Positions 1 to 13,100 of a stretch of DNA of 64,000 nt are shown piece after piece (positions within the stretch are counted from its first letter, which is position 1; the number at the start of each line of letters is the position of its first letter). A program made the position numbers and the translations under genes. The notes under the pieces were generated by a model, which saw only the letters and a program-made list of their open reading frames with translations, did not search any database and was not told the origin of the DNA. Source of the DNA: Struthio camelus (taxonomy: Eukaryota; Chordata; Aves; Struthioniformes; Struthionidae); NCBI RefSeq assembly GCF_040807025.1, contig NC_090942.1, positions 202,422,747 through 202,486,746 of the forward strand, given 5' to 3'.

Positions 1-3000
1 TTTCAAAAGCACCCTGCCCTCAGCTAGTGGAAGTTTTAGCATTTACTTCAGTGGAAGCAGTTAGGTTGCCTTTAGGACTTATTCTTGGCGAAGCTATAGG
101 TTAGCGCACCCTCAGGTCTGCAGATATCATAGTTCCTGTGGTTGCTTTGTGTCTCAGCTCAGCGAAAATGAGGCAAATAAATTAGCTCAAATCATTTATA
201 TAATAAGTGTTGGTTAATTTGGCTCATAAAAACTGAACCAGGGTAGGGGGTAATTATGTAAAAAGTTCCACCAGCAAACCGGAAAGAAGATTGAAATGCA
301 TTTGGGGGCTAGGTGGCTGGAAATAGTCTGTTTACCCTATGCTGCTTCACATAGGACAGGACACTGAGGCAGAAGCTCTGCTTCCCGATGAATGATTCTG
401 CAACTCTTGTGTTCGAATTAAGTGTTTCAACCAGTATTTACTTGCAGATATTACATTTCTGTGACTGGATTTGTCACATAACCCAGGAATCCTTTATATT
501 TCTTCTGCTCTACGTTTTTCTGAAAGTGGAAGTCCTGTGTCATTTCTTCCCCCTTGCCTCACTTCTTAGCACTAGGCTCTACATGTGTGTCTCATGTCTC
601 TTCCTGTGGGCCACCCACCAATCTCCCTTTGTCTGAAGGATTAATTGTTATTTGTGTTACTGTTCTAAAACCTGCTGGGAAGGAGATAGAGCTGATATAG
701 AGCTGATATAGAGCTAGCGTTATCCTAAAGAATATTAATGGGTATCATCCACTATCTCTTACACGCACAGATACTTGCAGAGGCGCTTGAAGTTGTGGAT
801 TGCCATAAGTTAAGAAAATTGCATGCCTTGTATTTCCTTCTGTTTCATAGTGTAATATTTTCTCCAGGTATATAGGGTTCTGTTCACTGATGCCTAGAAA
901 ATACTCTAAAACTTCAGTGCGTGATTAGACGCAGTATTCAGAAGCAATCACCTTGCATAGAGATGGAGAAATACTTCTTAAAATGTTTAATACATGTAAT
1001 CTGTGGCTGCTGGTCTCATTTTACAATTATCGAGTGGATTATCCTCACTTATATAGAAATATAATAGCTTTATGAAGTATGCTGGAGTGAAAATGAGAAA
1101 AATCTCTTAAGGTAGTATGGAAAAAAATGACCTTAGATAACATGATTACAGCATGTCTTTTCACTATGTTGATTAAAAGTTTGAAAGGTTGTTTTGTTTC
1201 CAGCATAGAATTGTAGGGTGCTACTCAGATCTGGACTCAAGATGTGAAATACATGGTGGACCAGTAAAGGATATTTCAGAGCTAAAGAGAGTTCAGCTCT
1301 CCCACTTCCAGGGTAAAATCTTAACTATTAGGTCACTGTGATGCAAAAGTGGACGATGTACTAGCTGCAGTTGTTATTTTGAAAAAGTGAGTTTAGTTAG
1401 AGGTCTTATTTCAGAAATCCTCTCAATATAGAGCGTGCAGAGTCTCTGAAAGATGGGAGTAAGTCATATACAACCTTATGCCTCATAGTTCTTTTTACTT
1501 ATTCTCTGAATGTGGCCTCTCCGGACTGCACCTCAGAAGTGCCTGACTTTGTTGATTGTATAGGGAGCATAGGCCTTTGGATGTCCTAAATGGAGGTCCA
1601 GATTGATTAAGGTATTAAGGCACCTACATTAGGAAGTGAAATCAATTTGCAAATTTAGCCTCCACTTTTCTGGTGTTGCAAGGTCTAAAGTGGCTATTCT
1701 AAATCTGGCCCTTTTATTGCTAAAAAGGCCATAAGGAAACAACAACAGCAATTTAACATATTGCTTATTCAAAAATGTGTGCCAACAGCAGTTCTTGCAA
1801 CACTATAGTCACTCCTAATGCAATTCTCTAAAGAACAATTGAGTTTATTTTTATCATCATTTTGGCTTAATCTTTTGCATAATTTGAAACATCAAATTTC
1901 TTCTGCTAGTATTTTATTATTTGTGCTGACTAGAATAGAAAACCTAATGATTCGTAGCAATTCAGATTTGTGGAGTAATGTTTACTCTTCTATAGTTAAG
2001 ACTAAGGTTAGCTCCTCTCCTGAAGGGCTTTAAATATGTCCTTTCCTAGAGGCAGAGCTAAGAGGAAGTTTGTTAACTTCAGTATTTGAGAAGGTTTTGA
2101 AATGTTATGATTTGTTTGTGCCTTCTTGCTCTGCTCTTTCTCTTTATTAGCAAGGAGTAAACTGAAGGAAGGTTTATGGTCTTCTAAGTACTTTCCATTG
2201 GCATGTGTTTAGTGCTATCAAGGAATGGTCCTGAACATTAAAACAAATAATTGAGCCAGCATAAATCATTAAATGGAAATAAAAGGCTATTACTGGCCTC
2301 TGTGCCCTTACATCTTTTGTTTATTATCATCAGTATTTCAAAAGTGTCCTGTTCTTTTGATATTTGGGCACTGGTATGTACATTTAGAAATATATCAGCT
2401 TGCAAAAGGCATAAGAATAACACTTTCCTCTAGTTCTTGAATATTTTACTAAGCCATGATTACACAGATATTTGGCTTAGAAGCTGCCTATAATAGTTCA
2501 ACATGATGAGTACAGAGTAGGAGAACTGATTTAAACACACTGCACCAATCTGTAATAAATAGTTTCAGCAAAAGAGTTAAATTGTGTAACAAACTTTTGG
2601 GCAAAGCCAGGTACTTTGTTTGAATCAAGTGCTTCACAGGCCAGACGCTTTTTTTTGTTTTTGTTTTGTCATTGGTACTAAATATGACTACAGTTCTTTT
2701 AGTGCCTTCTTTCAAGAGAGAGAGACTTGTTTTCTGTTACTGATGATGTTCAAATAAAGTAGTCACTTTCCACTAAGGGGTGGTTTTCCAGTGAGTAACA
2801 TATGTGTCATCAGAGAATGGTAAGTTTATTCTCATACTTCTTGAAAAGAGGTTAGTAAGCAAAGAGAAAGCAAGCTTCTGGCAGTGACTGGTGACCAATG
2901 CAATCTATAATCTCTGGCTGATGTGAAATATTTACAACATAATGTTTAAAACGTCTGGGTAAGAAACACTTAAGGAATTGATCTAAAAATCAAAATTAAG

Positions 3001-5934
3001 TGCTTACAGTGTCACAGGAAGTTTCATTTTTATGTTCAGTGTGCACTGTCTCAAATCTATATGTAGATGTTGAGTCACTGCTACTTGCCTGCCAGCACTG
3101 CAGAACATTACTAGCTGCCCTGGAAGATACCGTACTGCAGTGTGCTTCTTCTTGCTTTAGTAACCTAAAAATGTTTGCTGCTTATCATGCCAATCACTCT
3201 TCCTTTTGCAGACTCCATTCTATCTTTTTATACACAGTGATAGGGAAGGAAGGGACTTGCACCCATCTCTTTCTGCTACTGCAGAATGTTATTCTAAATT
3301 ATTGAAAATATGGGGTCATCCTGCAATGTGCAGAATTTTCAGTTCTCAAGGAAAGGTCATTGTGCAAATGGCTTTCATTTCATTTGATAAAATATTTGAT
3401 AATTTTTTTTTGTTCCATGTATCTTCATAAAGAGGTTATGCCACCTAATTCTGAACCAAGTAGAATTCTCATTTATAGCCACACAGGCTTACAGGAGAAT
3501 TTTCTCTATATATTTTTAAGCCTAAATACTGTTCTGCTTGGAAAAGTAGCTATAAAAATACCATTGTATAAATTTCTATATTTGTTATCTAAAAAATCCA
3601 AACTCAGTCTCAGTCATTTTAAATGCAAAAGATGTTTATTTCTAGCTATCACTTCTGCAAAATTCCACCTGATCAGAAGAAATGGGATTTTCACATTGTC
3701 ATAGACAATCACTAATAGTATTTCTGCGCAACACGTATAGATGTGATAGATACCCTTACCTTCAGCATTTTTTCACATCTTTCAGAATTCTGTTTTCCAA
3801 AGGGATAAAAAAGAGTAAAAATAAAAAGGTTCTTTTTGGTCAAATCTGCAAATTGCAACAAGTATTCCTGATCAGTCAAGCAACATAACTTCTATATAGT
3901 CATCTTTGTAGGGAAGATTTCTATTTAGCTATCTGGCAAAAAACTCAAGATTGATAAAGCTGACTATTCTAAGCTATAAAAAGACAAAGAGATTGCTAAT
4001 GGATAACAGGATATGTATAAATCACTTTGTAATAACAAAGGAATTTACACACTACATTCCTTGCCAGATGAATGGCCAGGATGTTGCTGATAGAAATCAG
4101 CATCAAAATTGATGCTGTAGGAGTGGTTTTAAATTCCAGTTAAGTTTCTCCAAACAGGTTTCTACTGAAACAGTGTCTGAAATACTTTTACTCTTCTCTT
4201 TTTCTGTAAAACTTGAGAAGAGCTTGTTTTTCCTCCTTTGAATCCCGTGTCAGTATCAGTATTCCTTCTCTTGCCTTTGTTATTCTAATCTGAAATCAGC
4301 ACCTTCTCTTGTTAGAAGGCTGTGGCATAAAATTGGTGGTTTTAAATTTTGGCATCACCTGAGTCAGTGGGAGTCGTCTTTGTTATCATCAATGGCAACA
4401 CCTATACAATAAATAAAATGGGACAGGGCCATAAGAACGGGGCCAGAGCTGTAAGGGTTAAGTGGTATAGCACAGCTTGTGTCTAAAAACTAAACAGCCT
4501 TTTGCCCTAAAACTGAATGTCCTTGTCCATTCTGCCTGTGGAGAATTGTTCACGGTTTATGAACCACCAGAACAAGGATAACCAGCAGATCAAGTGCCTG
4601 GTCATCATCCTGAAGAGTGGGGGTGAATGTGGGTGAAGACTGTGCTGAGAAACATGCCAACAGTTAAAGGTAAACACTGTGGATGGGTAAAGGGCTGCGT
4701 TGGCATGTCCTAGCCATGCTTATTTTATTAATATTAATAAGACCACCAATGAATCTTAATTCTGTCTGGATAGACAGAAAAAAAAAGCAAAAGGAGAAAC
4801 TGATCAAAAGGGAAAAATGTAGTAGAAAATACATAATATGGGAGAGAGAAATGAAAGGTCTCCCTCAATCCCCTATTCCAAAGGTCACATGCTAGAGAGA
4901 ATCTGTAGTACCCAGAGTATTTTGGAATAATTTGGAAGTATTGCCTTGTCATGTGATATGACACAGGCTGGAGATCTTCAACCAGTCATTGACTATTAGA
5001 ATTGCCTGTGCATCTGAGCAACGAGCCCCACCATTTGAGATATTCAGCATACAGACATGCTTATCAGTTTGGATACCTCTGTTTCTCCCCAGGGTCCCCT
5101 TACAATCATCCATGCTTCATAAATGCCTGGGATCCCATTTAGAGCAGAACTAGATGTTGCCAATGTGGCTTGGTGGTTCAACGGTCTGGAGACTGTTTTA
5201 GTCGCTAACAGGGATGGGATTGCACCAGGTTTCGTTCCTTCCATCTTGTCATCCACATTTGGACCCTCTCATGCAACCACGCTTCTGGCAGGTAGTATAT
5301 TCCTTTGGTATCACAGCATAAAAACACAAACACGAGAGATTGGAAGGCAGTACCCTCATTATATTGGACATATTATAAAGACTTCTGTGATGAAATTGTG
5401 AAGGGAGTGAAACAAAAAATGGAAAAGTAAAAAGATGACAGGATAGAAAAAAATGAGCAAAGAGCTAAAAACAAAGGATAAGATTCTTCTTGTTTTGATT
5501 TTGAAACAAATAAATAAACAGTTGTATTATTGTTTTTGGCGAAATCAGGATCAGACCCCCAAAATTTCTATGACATTTATTTTATTTTGTGGATATAAAC
5601 TCGTAGTATTTTATATATGAGTAACGCTGATGAATGAAATGAGATGTCACAGCATTGGCGAAGTTTTCTGTACCTAGAAGCTGTGTTGGATCCTGATCCG
5701 CCTAACGTTTACGATTTTAAGCTTCCTTTCATTTTAGTGGGATGATCCACTGCTGTTTTTCTTGGCTTGATACATTTTCTGGCAACAGGTTCATTGTCTA
5801 TTTTACCTGTTCACAGAAACTCTGCTGTTAGCAGTGTTTTACCAAGCAGCAGTTTTACCTCCCAGTCACTAAGTAAAATGACAAGTATCTTATTTCCTAG
5901 TCAGGGACTGGAATCTAGGCCTACAGACCCCTGG
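1..5934. other. Intergenic region upstream of SACS, no gene recognised
   Basis: AT-rich non-coding DNA. Open frames here are short (at most 114 codons), show no recognisable protein family, and are not flanked by a convincing exon series. I see small local structures: a tandem GAGCTGATATA-type repeat near 690-715, a 9-bp inverted repeat at 4098-4117, and a weak tRNA-like stretch near 5165-5200. In amniotes the next gene upstream of SACS is usually TNFRSF19, but no part of it is recognisable here. Confidence 0.6.
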
Positions 5935-6375
5935 TTGGAGTGAAATGGCATAGCTGGCTGGAAGGGGCCTCTGGTCGTCTCTAGTCCAACTTCCTGCTCA
6001 AAGCAGGATGGTCGCCTGCGCTAGGTCTGGTCAGCTATGGCTTCGTCCAGCTAAGCCTTGAGAACGTCCCTCCCTAGGCATCCTTTGCTCATGACAATTT
6101 TTTCCTACTTTCCAGTCTGAACCTCCCAAGCTGCACCCACTGCTTTTCTTTCACCTACACAGTTGGTCATCTCATCATAGAAGGCACTTAAGTTGATCAA
6201 GCCTGTGTAAAACTGTGTTTACTTTTCCTGATTACCTTTTTGTCCTTCACGTATTTTGGAATTGGATTCCAGCTGGATATTCTCCATGATCTGTCTTGTG
6301 ACTGAGGTGAGATTTACTGGCCTATAGTTCCCTGCAGCCTTTCAGTTTTTCATAAACATGGCTTTTTCCACTCTT
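5935..6375 (-). mobile_element. Old, internally deleted CR1 LINE fragment
   Basis: The + strand segment near 5960-6010 (GGAAGGGGCCTCTGGTCGTC, then a stretch about a split 'AGTCCAACTTCCTGCTCAAAGCAGG') is the reverse complement of a CR1 3' end. It aligns by eye with the much better preserved CR1 at 56806-58375. Further pieces match internal CR1 sequence in the same order: 'TTGATCAAGCCTG' near 6193 and 'GGCCTATAGTTCCC' near 6320. The fragment is heavily diverged and has internal deletions, so it is older than the other copy. The boundaries are approximate. Confidence 0.7.
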
Positions 6376-6468
6376 GGGGAGCGCTGCTGATCATCATGCT
6401 TTTTCCGAGACGGCGGACTACACAGGCGGCCTCGGTGTGCTCCTTGTCCCCATGTGCGAAGGCTGGGA

Positions 6469-6500
6469 ATTGTGTGAAATTTGAAGGAATTTCACACAAT
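6469..6500. repeat. Perfect 13-bp inverted repeat with 6-nt loop
   Basis: The left arm ATTGTGTGAAATT (6469-6481) and right arm AATTTCACACAAT (6488-6500) are exact reverse complements separated by TGAAGG. The repeat sits about 160-200 bp upstream of the CpG island that carries the SACS promoter. It could form a hairpin or be a dimeric protein binding site. Function is unknown. Confidence 0.85.
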
Positions 6501-7116
6501 GAAATTGTGAAGGAAGCAAGGGGCAGGGAGATAGGGGCACTTAAAGATGGAGGTACTGGGGGGAACAACAAACAGCTCTGCTTTCCTCATGAGATTAAAC
6601 TGCAATTCCAACAAAAAAACAAAACAAAGAGGTGAAACCAGGTTTGCCTCGCGTGTATCACACAGTGCTAGAGGTGCTGTAGTAACTGGTCAGGCCCCGC
6701 TGGTGCGTTTTCCTGGCGAACCGCGCCGACGGCGGGGGGCCGCGCACGCCGCCACCTCTCCGGAGCTAACCGCGGGTCACCGCCTTGCCCTGCGCGCACC
6801 TCCGGGGGCTCAGCCCGCCTTCCCCCGCGCCGGCGGCCGCTCCGGGCCGCGCACCCCGCCCCGCGCACGGGGGCACAAGGCCCTTCGGCCCGGCAAGCGC
6901 GCAGCTTTGCCGGCGCCTGGCCGCGGTCGGCCGAGGCGCCTCCGCCCTCGCCGCGCTCCGCCCGGCCGCGCCGCGGCGCGCCGCTGCCCCCGCCTCCTTC
7001 CTCTTCCTGCGCGGCGCAGGCCTCGGGGCGGGCCCCGCCTCCCGCGCTCCACCCCTTCCCCGCGGGGGAGCGGCGGCGGCCGCGGAACTAACGGTCCTTT
7101 GTGCGCCGCGGCGGGC

Positions 7117-7118
7117 AT
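7117..7118 (+). CDS. SACS: SACS exon 1, coding part (first two bases of the start codon)
   Basis: The exon ends in GGGCAT followed by a perfect donor GTGAGT at 7119. Joined to exon 2, the AT pairs with the first G of that exon to make ATG, giving M-L-P-R-V-T-V-L. The next residues align with the human ubiquitin-like domain. Position -3 is G, an acceptable Kozak context. The 5' end of exon 1 is not determined. The frame remains open upstream to an ATG at 6547, but that lies outside the CpG island and is probably untranscribed. An alternative would be a longer N-terminus or another first exon. Confidence 0.7.
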
Positions 7119-10100
7119 GTGAGTGGCGGCGGGGCGAGCCGGGGCCGGAGGCCGCGGGGGCTGCGGGAGCGGCTCCCCTCGCAAGCCCGGCGGTCGGGCG
7201 GCCGCTGGCCGCCGCCGGGAGGGCGCAGCCGCCCGCCCTGGTGGCCCTTGTGGGGCCTGAGGGAGGGGAGAGCGGGGCGGCGGGAGGCAGCGCGGCTCCG
7301 CTCCCCTCCCTTGCCCTCCACCCGCCCCAATCCGCTCCGCAGCGCGGGCGGCCGCTCAGCCCCTTTCTGTTGTGTGCGCGCAGGCTGCCCCGGGTGACCG
7401 TCCTCCATGACTGCCTGGGCTGCAGGACGTTTGAGCTGCCTCCCTCCGCCGCTGTGGGCGACGTGAAGGCGCGGATCCACGCCGACGCCGGCTTCCCCGC
7501 CGCCCGGCAGCGCCTGTGGCACTGCGGGAGAGAGGTGAGAGGGCGCCGGGGCGGCGGCGGGCGGCCGTTGGGCGGCCGTTGGGCGGCGGGTGGCCGTTGG
7601 CCCGGGCCCGCGGCGGGAGGGGAGGGGAGGGGAGGGGAAGGGAGCGCCTGGCCCTCGCTGGGGGCCTGTCAGGGCTCGGAGCTGGCAGCCCCCGTCTCGC
7701 TGCCGTCAGGTCTCGCCGTGGGGGCGCGGCGCGGCGCAACGTGTGGTGGCTGCAGGCGTGAGCCCTTCATAGGAAGGGAGAGAACCGTTTGGCTTCTTTT
7801 GATGGTGTCCGCTTCCTATATTCTGCCTTTATATCTTTTATTTTTTCTGCTTGTATTTCACTTAATGTATGTTATTTCTGCCACTTCTGAGATAATTCGT
7901 GTGCTTTTATCTTTGTTTCTTGGGGGAGTGGGGGAAATTCACCCTGAAACTGCTGTGATGTGCTTGTTCTGCCTGCCTTTCTGGCTCTGTTCACCCCTCA
8001 TGATTGACTTTCTACTTCTTGGCCAACTTCAGCAGTGGAATTGATGTCACCAAGACAGGAGGCTCTTGCAAGTTGAAAACTGAGGTCTGGTGGAGGAGAG
8101 AGACCCAAAAGATTGTTCTTATTCTGCTGAAAGCATCAGCCAGAGCTCAGCAATCGGGTGCTGTTTGGCATGCTGCTAGTCATGGGAAGAATGCTGTTGG
8201 GAGAAGGGAGCAGGAGATGCTGGTGGGGGCAATGGCAAGGTCTTGAGAAGAAGGGGAGAGGAGCCTGGAAATGAGGGTTAAGTAGGGTAAAGGGCTGTGC
8301 AAATACATAGGAAACCAGGTGTTAGTAGTTGTATTGCTCATGAAGCTTTTAAGAGCCTATGTGGGGAGCACAATTTTTGATCACTCGAGTTTGAATCAAA
8401 TTACCTGTGTAGGCCTTTTTTTATTTTCTTGCGTGTCCTTGATTTTGTTCTCTCCAGGCCTTCCTGTTTTGGGAGGAAGGAGAGCTGTAGTGTAGATCAC
8501 CCTTGAAAATTCATCTAGAAGCTAATATACGAACAGCACTCTAACTGGCACAAAAGTGTATGTTTTGGCAGGAAACAGTCATTAAGCAGACTGTAATAGC
8601 TATTCTGATTTTTTTTTTTAAGTTTAAAGTAAAAAAATTTGTGGGAATATTTCTTTTCTACCATAGTAATTTTGAAAATCCTTTATAACCTTTTGAAATC
8701 CTGTTTCCTAGGATTAAATTATTTTATTATTTATTTTACTGAGGTAGTAGAATATTCATTGATAAATCCCTTTTCCACTTTAAAGCTGCTACCTGCAATT
8801 TACAGATGTTAAATAAAATCCAGATCTGTTTCTCTCTTAGTTCCTTCTACTGATAAACTGTTAATACAAATCTCTTCATTGTTCCTTGTCTGTGCTGGTG
8901 TTTTGGATACAAAAATATGCTCTGGAAGACTTCTGTAATTCTGTCATTATAATACTTGGTGATCAGTTACAGCATTCTGTGAGTTCTTTTTATTTTAGTG
9001 AGTCCTGAGTGGGTTCATATACTCAGTTTAAGCTATTTTACATCTTGAGTCATGATCAGCTTAAGTGCAGTATTTCTATTGGAACTTATATTAATTGTAA
9101 TGTTATTGTAAGTACTATTTAAAACTAATGCAAACGAAAAATATGACTTGTTTCTTGTTAAAGTATTAAAGTTATGATAATATAGTCGTAAGCGTCTGTG
9201 TCTGTTTAAGCACCAAATTCATTCTAGTGATTGGTTAAGTTTTAACCCATGGAGATGAGAAAGTGGTCCTGAACTTTATTACAGACTAAGGCTAATGTGA
9301 ATTGGCTAGATTTCAGGTTAGCACAGTTTGTTTAAGAATTCTGGTGGTTTTTTGTTTGTTTTGGTTTTTTGGTAGGTTTTTTTTTGGGGGGTTCTTCAAG
9401 GCTTAACCAAAAACACTTTGGAATTTGACTGTACAAATGTTAGGAATTGCAGTGCAACCTATAATTCTGCATTTGTTATCATATTATATTTGTTGTCCTG
9501 CTATATATGACAGGGACATATATTATATGAAACTAAATTTTCAACAAAAACATGATGTGTTATGGATACTGAGTAGTTTTTCCTATAGCTGCTAAGGAAT
9601 TTTCTGATTAGTTTAACCTTATTTCTGTGTGATACCCCCTGTGAGTCCCTAGAACTGCATGTAGAGATAACAGGTAGATGAGGCAGTCAGGTTTTTCAGG
9701 AGGCTTGCTAAAACATACTGTTGTCTCTGCATGTTTTGTCTTACTAGTTGCTTTGGGTTGATATACCTTAGTTTAGAACTGAAATTGCATGCCGTTATGT
9801 ACTATAAAAAAGTACATAAGATTAGGTATTTTTTGTATGCATTTATTTTCTTTATGGCATGTCCCTTAGAACAATAGGTATTTTCATTGTTTGCTTCCAG
9901 AAGTTCCCAGCACTTAAAACTACTCAAACATAAAATTTTGAGGCCACCTTTTGCTCTTACAATGTTTCTGTAGAAAAAATTTCCCACCTGATTTGTTTGT
10001 AGGCCTTTGCTGGTACTGCTATTGACAAAATGATACGTTATCTGAGGGGTATTATATAGATCCCTAGGCAAGAGAGGTCATCTTAGACCTCAGAGAATTA

Positions 10101-13100
10101 AACTGTTGCTTAAACTGAATACTGGAAGTTGCAAGGTATTTATATATGTTTAGATAAAAACAAACTTCATCGTATAATAATGTATGGAACAAAGCTCCTG
10201 TAAATTACACTGTAAAATGTTTTTATCAAGATCTCTCTTTTTTTGTTTCAGTTGTCCGATGATACCAAGATTCTGGATCTTCGAAAGTCTCAAGATCAGA
10301 TTTTTCTAAAGCTTCAGTCAGAAGGGTTGAAGGGAGGAGGTATGAAAAATACTTGTCTCTGTTTATGAATTGGAAGGTCAAAACATTTTCTAACGTAATG
10401 TGGAGTAAATCGAAGTAATTGCTTCACATTCAAAGAATAGTATTTTTTTCTTATGTCAGAGGGTATCCCTTCACTTATTCTTCTCATTCTACTTCAGATA
10501 AATTATTATTATTTTTAGGTGCTTTGGTGTTTCTTTTTTAGTTTGTAATTTAATATATAGACTTTTTAATGTTACCACCCTTTGAGATCGATAAATCTCA
10601 CTTTGCAATAGAGTTGATAGCTGCCTTGTCTCATATAAAATAAGCTGAATACTAGTAAACAAGATTGTTCCTGAAAAAATATGCTTTCAGTGTATAAAAG
10701 CATATCTTTTCAGTAATTAAGGTGTAGAAAACTACCACTGCTGTAAAAACTTTGAATTCTTCTGTTTTTTGTCTTTGTTTGCTGTTAATTGTGTATGTTT
10801 AGCAAAATATTTCTTACAAGAATTGCAGGTATATCTGTTTGTGTGTTTTCTGAATTACTTACAGATTTTAATTAAAACATTTCTGAAATAATTCTGTTAT
10901 TTGACTGCTAGCATTAATATTCTTTTAACAGTAACTTACTTGTAAGATAATGCTGAAGAACGAAATACAAAGTTATGAGATGGTAGAACACCACTAATTT
11001 AGTATTAAGGAAAACAGAAAATTAGATGGACTTGTGAGCAAGAAGGAACCTTTTTTTTTTTATCTAAGCATTTTATTTGGTATCACAAAAAGTAGTATTT
11101 TTTTAACCTTAATAAGCCATAGGTCTGTTGGCTGGTAATTTCCTAGTGATAAAGTGAGACGTCTCTTATGTAAATCACATTTTTTTCCTACGTTGCTGAG
11201 GATTCTGTGGTGTTTTGTCTTATGTTTGGTATTATAGTATACGGGTGTATATATAGTGTGGTTTTTTTGCATGTATACTTGATAAACAAAGTTATATGCA
11301 GGGGAGAGAGAAAAATAATTATTTTACTAATAAATTTGTGAGGAAATGATAGGTGGGACAGTGGTAGAGTCTGTTTTCCTTTGTGGGGATTGTGTCATTA
11401 GTCTTTAAATGAAGTATGGGTTTTAGAATTTGAATTTGGGGGACTCTTCTTTAGTCTCAGACTGGAGATTGAATTGAAGAATATGGATTCTTTCTGATAC
11501 ATCTGCAGAGAATTACAGTTAAGCAGAAACAATTTTTTCTACAGAGTACCATAGATGTCTGTTTGAAGTAAGATTCTGTTTGGCAAAGCTCAGTAGGGTT
11601 TCATTCAATGATGGACTGCCTTTCTCTTAGAACTTAGGGTTAGCGGAGTCCATGTGCACCAGAACTTTATAACCCTTGGTAATACTTTTCTGCATCTCAT
11701 TTCGCTCCTCTGCTAAGCCAGGCCCAGCACTACAAGGTGCCAGAACAGGAGGTGTACACTAGAACCAAAGTATACTGTGCCAGTGAGTAGCTGACAGTAA
11801 GGATCGTCACTGGCTATAAAAGCTTCAGAGCTATTGCCATCTGATACTGTCCTGCTACGTAAAAAGTTGTCCTCTACAAAGTAGTTCCTGTATTTCAATA
11901 GCTAGTAGAAGGAGTTGAAGTATACCTCAGGAAAAGCCTTTAGCGCCAGGATTTTTCATCTGCAGATAAAACAGCATGTTGACTTTAACAATATTGTTAT
12001 TTGCTCTTAAGTTTTTTTAAATACTTATTTTAGAAGTGAGATATTTTGTAGTATCAGGCCCCGAGTTACTTAAAAACAAATTCTGAGTCCCTAGTAACAA
12101 TTTGGTGAGTGTATTTGTAATTTAAAATTAAGTGCACAGTAGAATAATACGTGGTTTTCTTTTTTTCTGTTTTTAGGCCGTTTTGGACAAACAACTCCAC
12201 CACTTGTTGACTTTCTTAAGGATATTTTAAGAAGATACCCAGAAGGAGGGCAGATTCTTAAGGTATACAATAATTAGTATTTTTAGGAGTAATTTAATAT
12301 GCGTGACACACTACCATTAGTTTAACACTTTCTAGAAATTCTTACAGTGGTACTTCATCAAATATTCATTGGGGTACAATAGATACATGTTGCCATTTCT
12401 GTGTACAAGGTAAAATGATTTATCAGTTGTTCTTTTATTTATTTTATGGTGTCTGAGTTCACTTCTCACAGATGTCATTGTAATTCCTAAGAGAATAGGA
12501 TAAAAACAGTTTTCTCTACTTGGGTGTTTTATTGGCTATTGTAGTTATAATTATTATACTGTGATGCTCAGCTTTAGAACAGTCAATGTTACATGGACAA
12601 CCCAAGGATGAAAAACATGGTGTTGACCTAAACACCCAAAAAAACCACTGTAAATAGAATATGGAACTGTTAGAGTCACCTTAGTTTAGACTTACGTAAT
12701 CTGTATTTTTTTTCAGATGTCTGAGGTGTTTGCTCAAAGTTCCCTAAGTTCCATAAGCAAAAAGAATGGTACCTGTAGAAGATGAGTTGTCTGGTTTCTT
12801 GTTTTTTTTTTTTTTTTTTTTGTGTTAAAATAAGATAAATTGCAATCTAGAAGCGCCAGTTTTCCACTGTTTGATGTGTGCATGGGGTTTTTTTGGTTGT
12901 TTTTTTAGGAGCATCTGGAGTGATCAGTTCATATTTGGATGTTGAACTCTTCTCACCCAGAGTGCTTTATAAGAGTTGAGGTTAGGGGATTCATTTTGTC
13001 AGTATATAGGATTTCTAGGTTCTAACTAATAAGATTTGGTACAGATTTTTTTCTTTAAAAATTCCCTAGGCAAGCACTGTGGTCACTAAGTTGCTGTTTA

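Larger units (their letters stand above)
6660..7780 (+). promoter_or_regulatory. SACS: CpG island and presumed SACS promoter
   Basis: This is an abrupt shift from AT-rich flanks to very GC-rich, CpG-dense DNA, starting near 6660 and fading by about 7780. It surrounds SACS exons 1 and 2. No TATA box is obvious near the first donor site, which fits a dispersed CpG-island promoter of a broadly expressed gene. Long GC-rich open frames on both strands here are a by-product of base composition. The transcription start cannot be fixed from sequence alone. Confidence 0.8.

Noticed and set aside
5123-5401. Open frame with a tRNA-like stretch near 5165-5200
   Set aside because: No cloverleaf and no B box at the right distance, and the predicted protein has no recognisable family. 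At most this is a decayed repeat.
6488-6500. Resemblance of AATTTCACACAAT to the bacterial lac operator/promoter region used in cloning vectors
   Set aside because: The match is only about 11 bases and flanking bases do not fit a vector. It is explained as one arm of the local inverted repeat.
6810-7739. Long Pro/Arg/Gly-rich open frames on the - strand of the CpG island
   Set aside because: They mirror the GC-rich promoter DNA, have no family resemblance and no supporting splice pattern.
6785-8044. A 419-codon open frame across the CpG island
   Set aside because: Only the part at 7384-7534 is a real exon of SACS. The rest reads through intron sequence, and the long frame comes from GC-rich composition. 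Its apparent start is TTG, not ATG.
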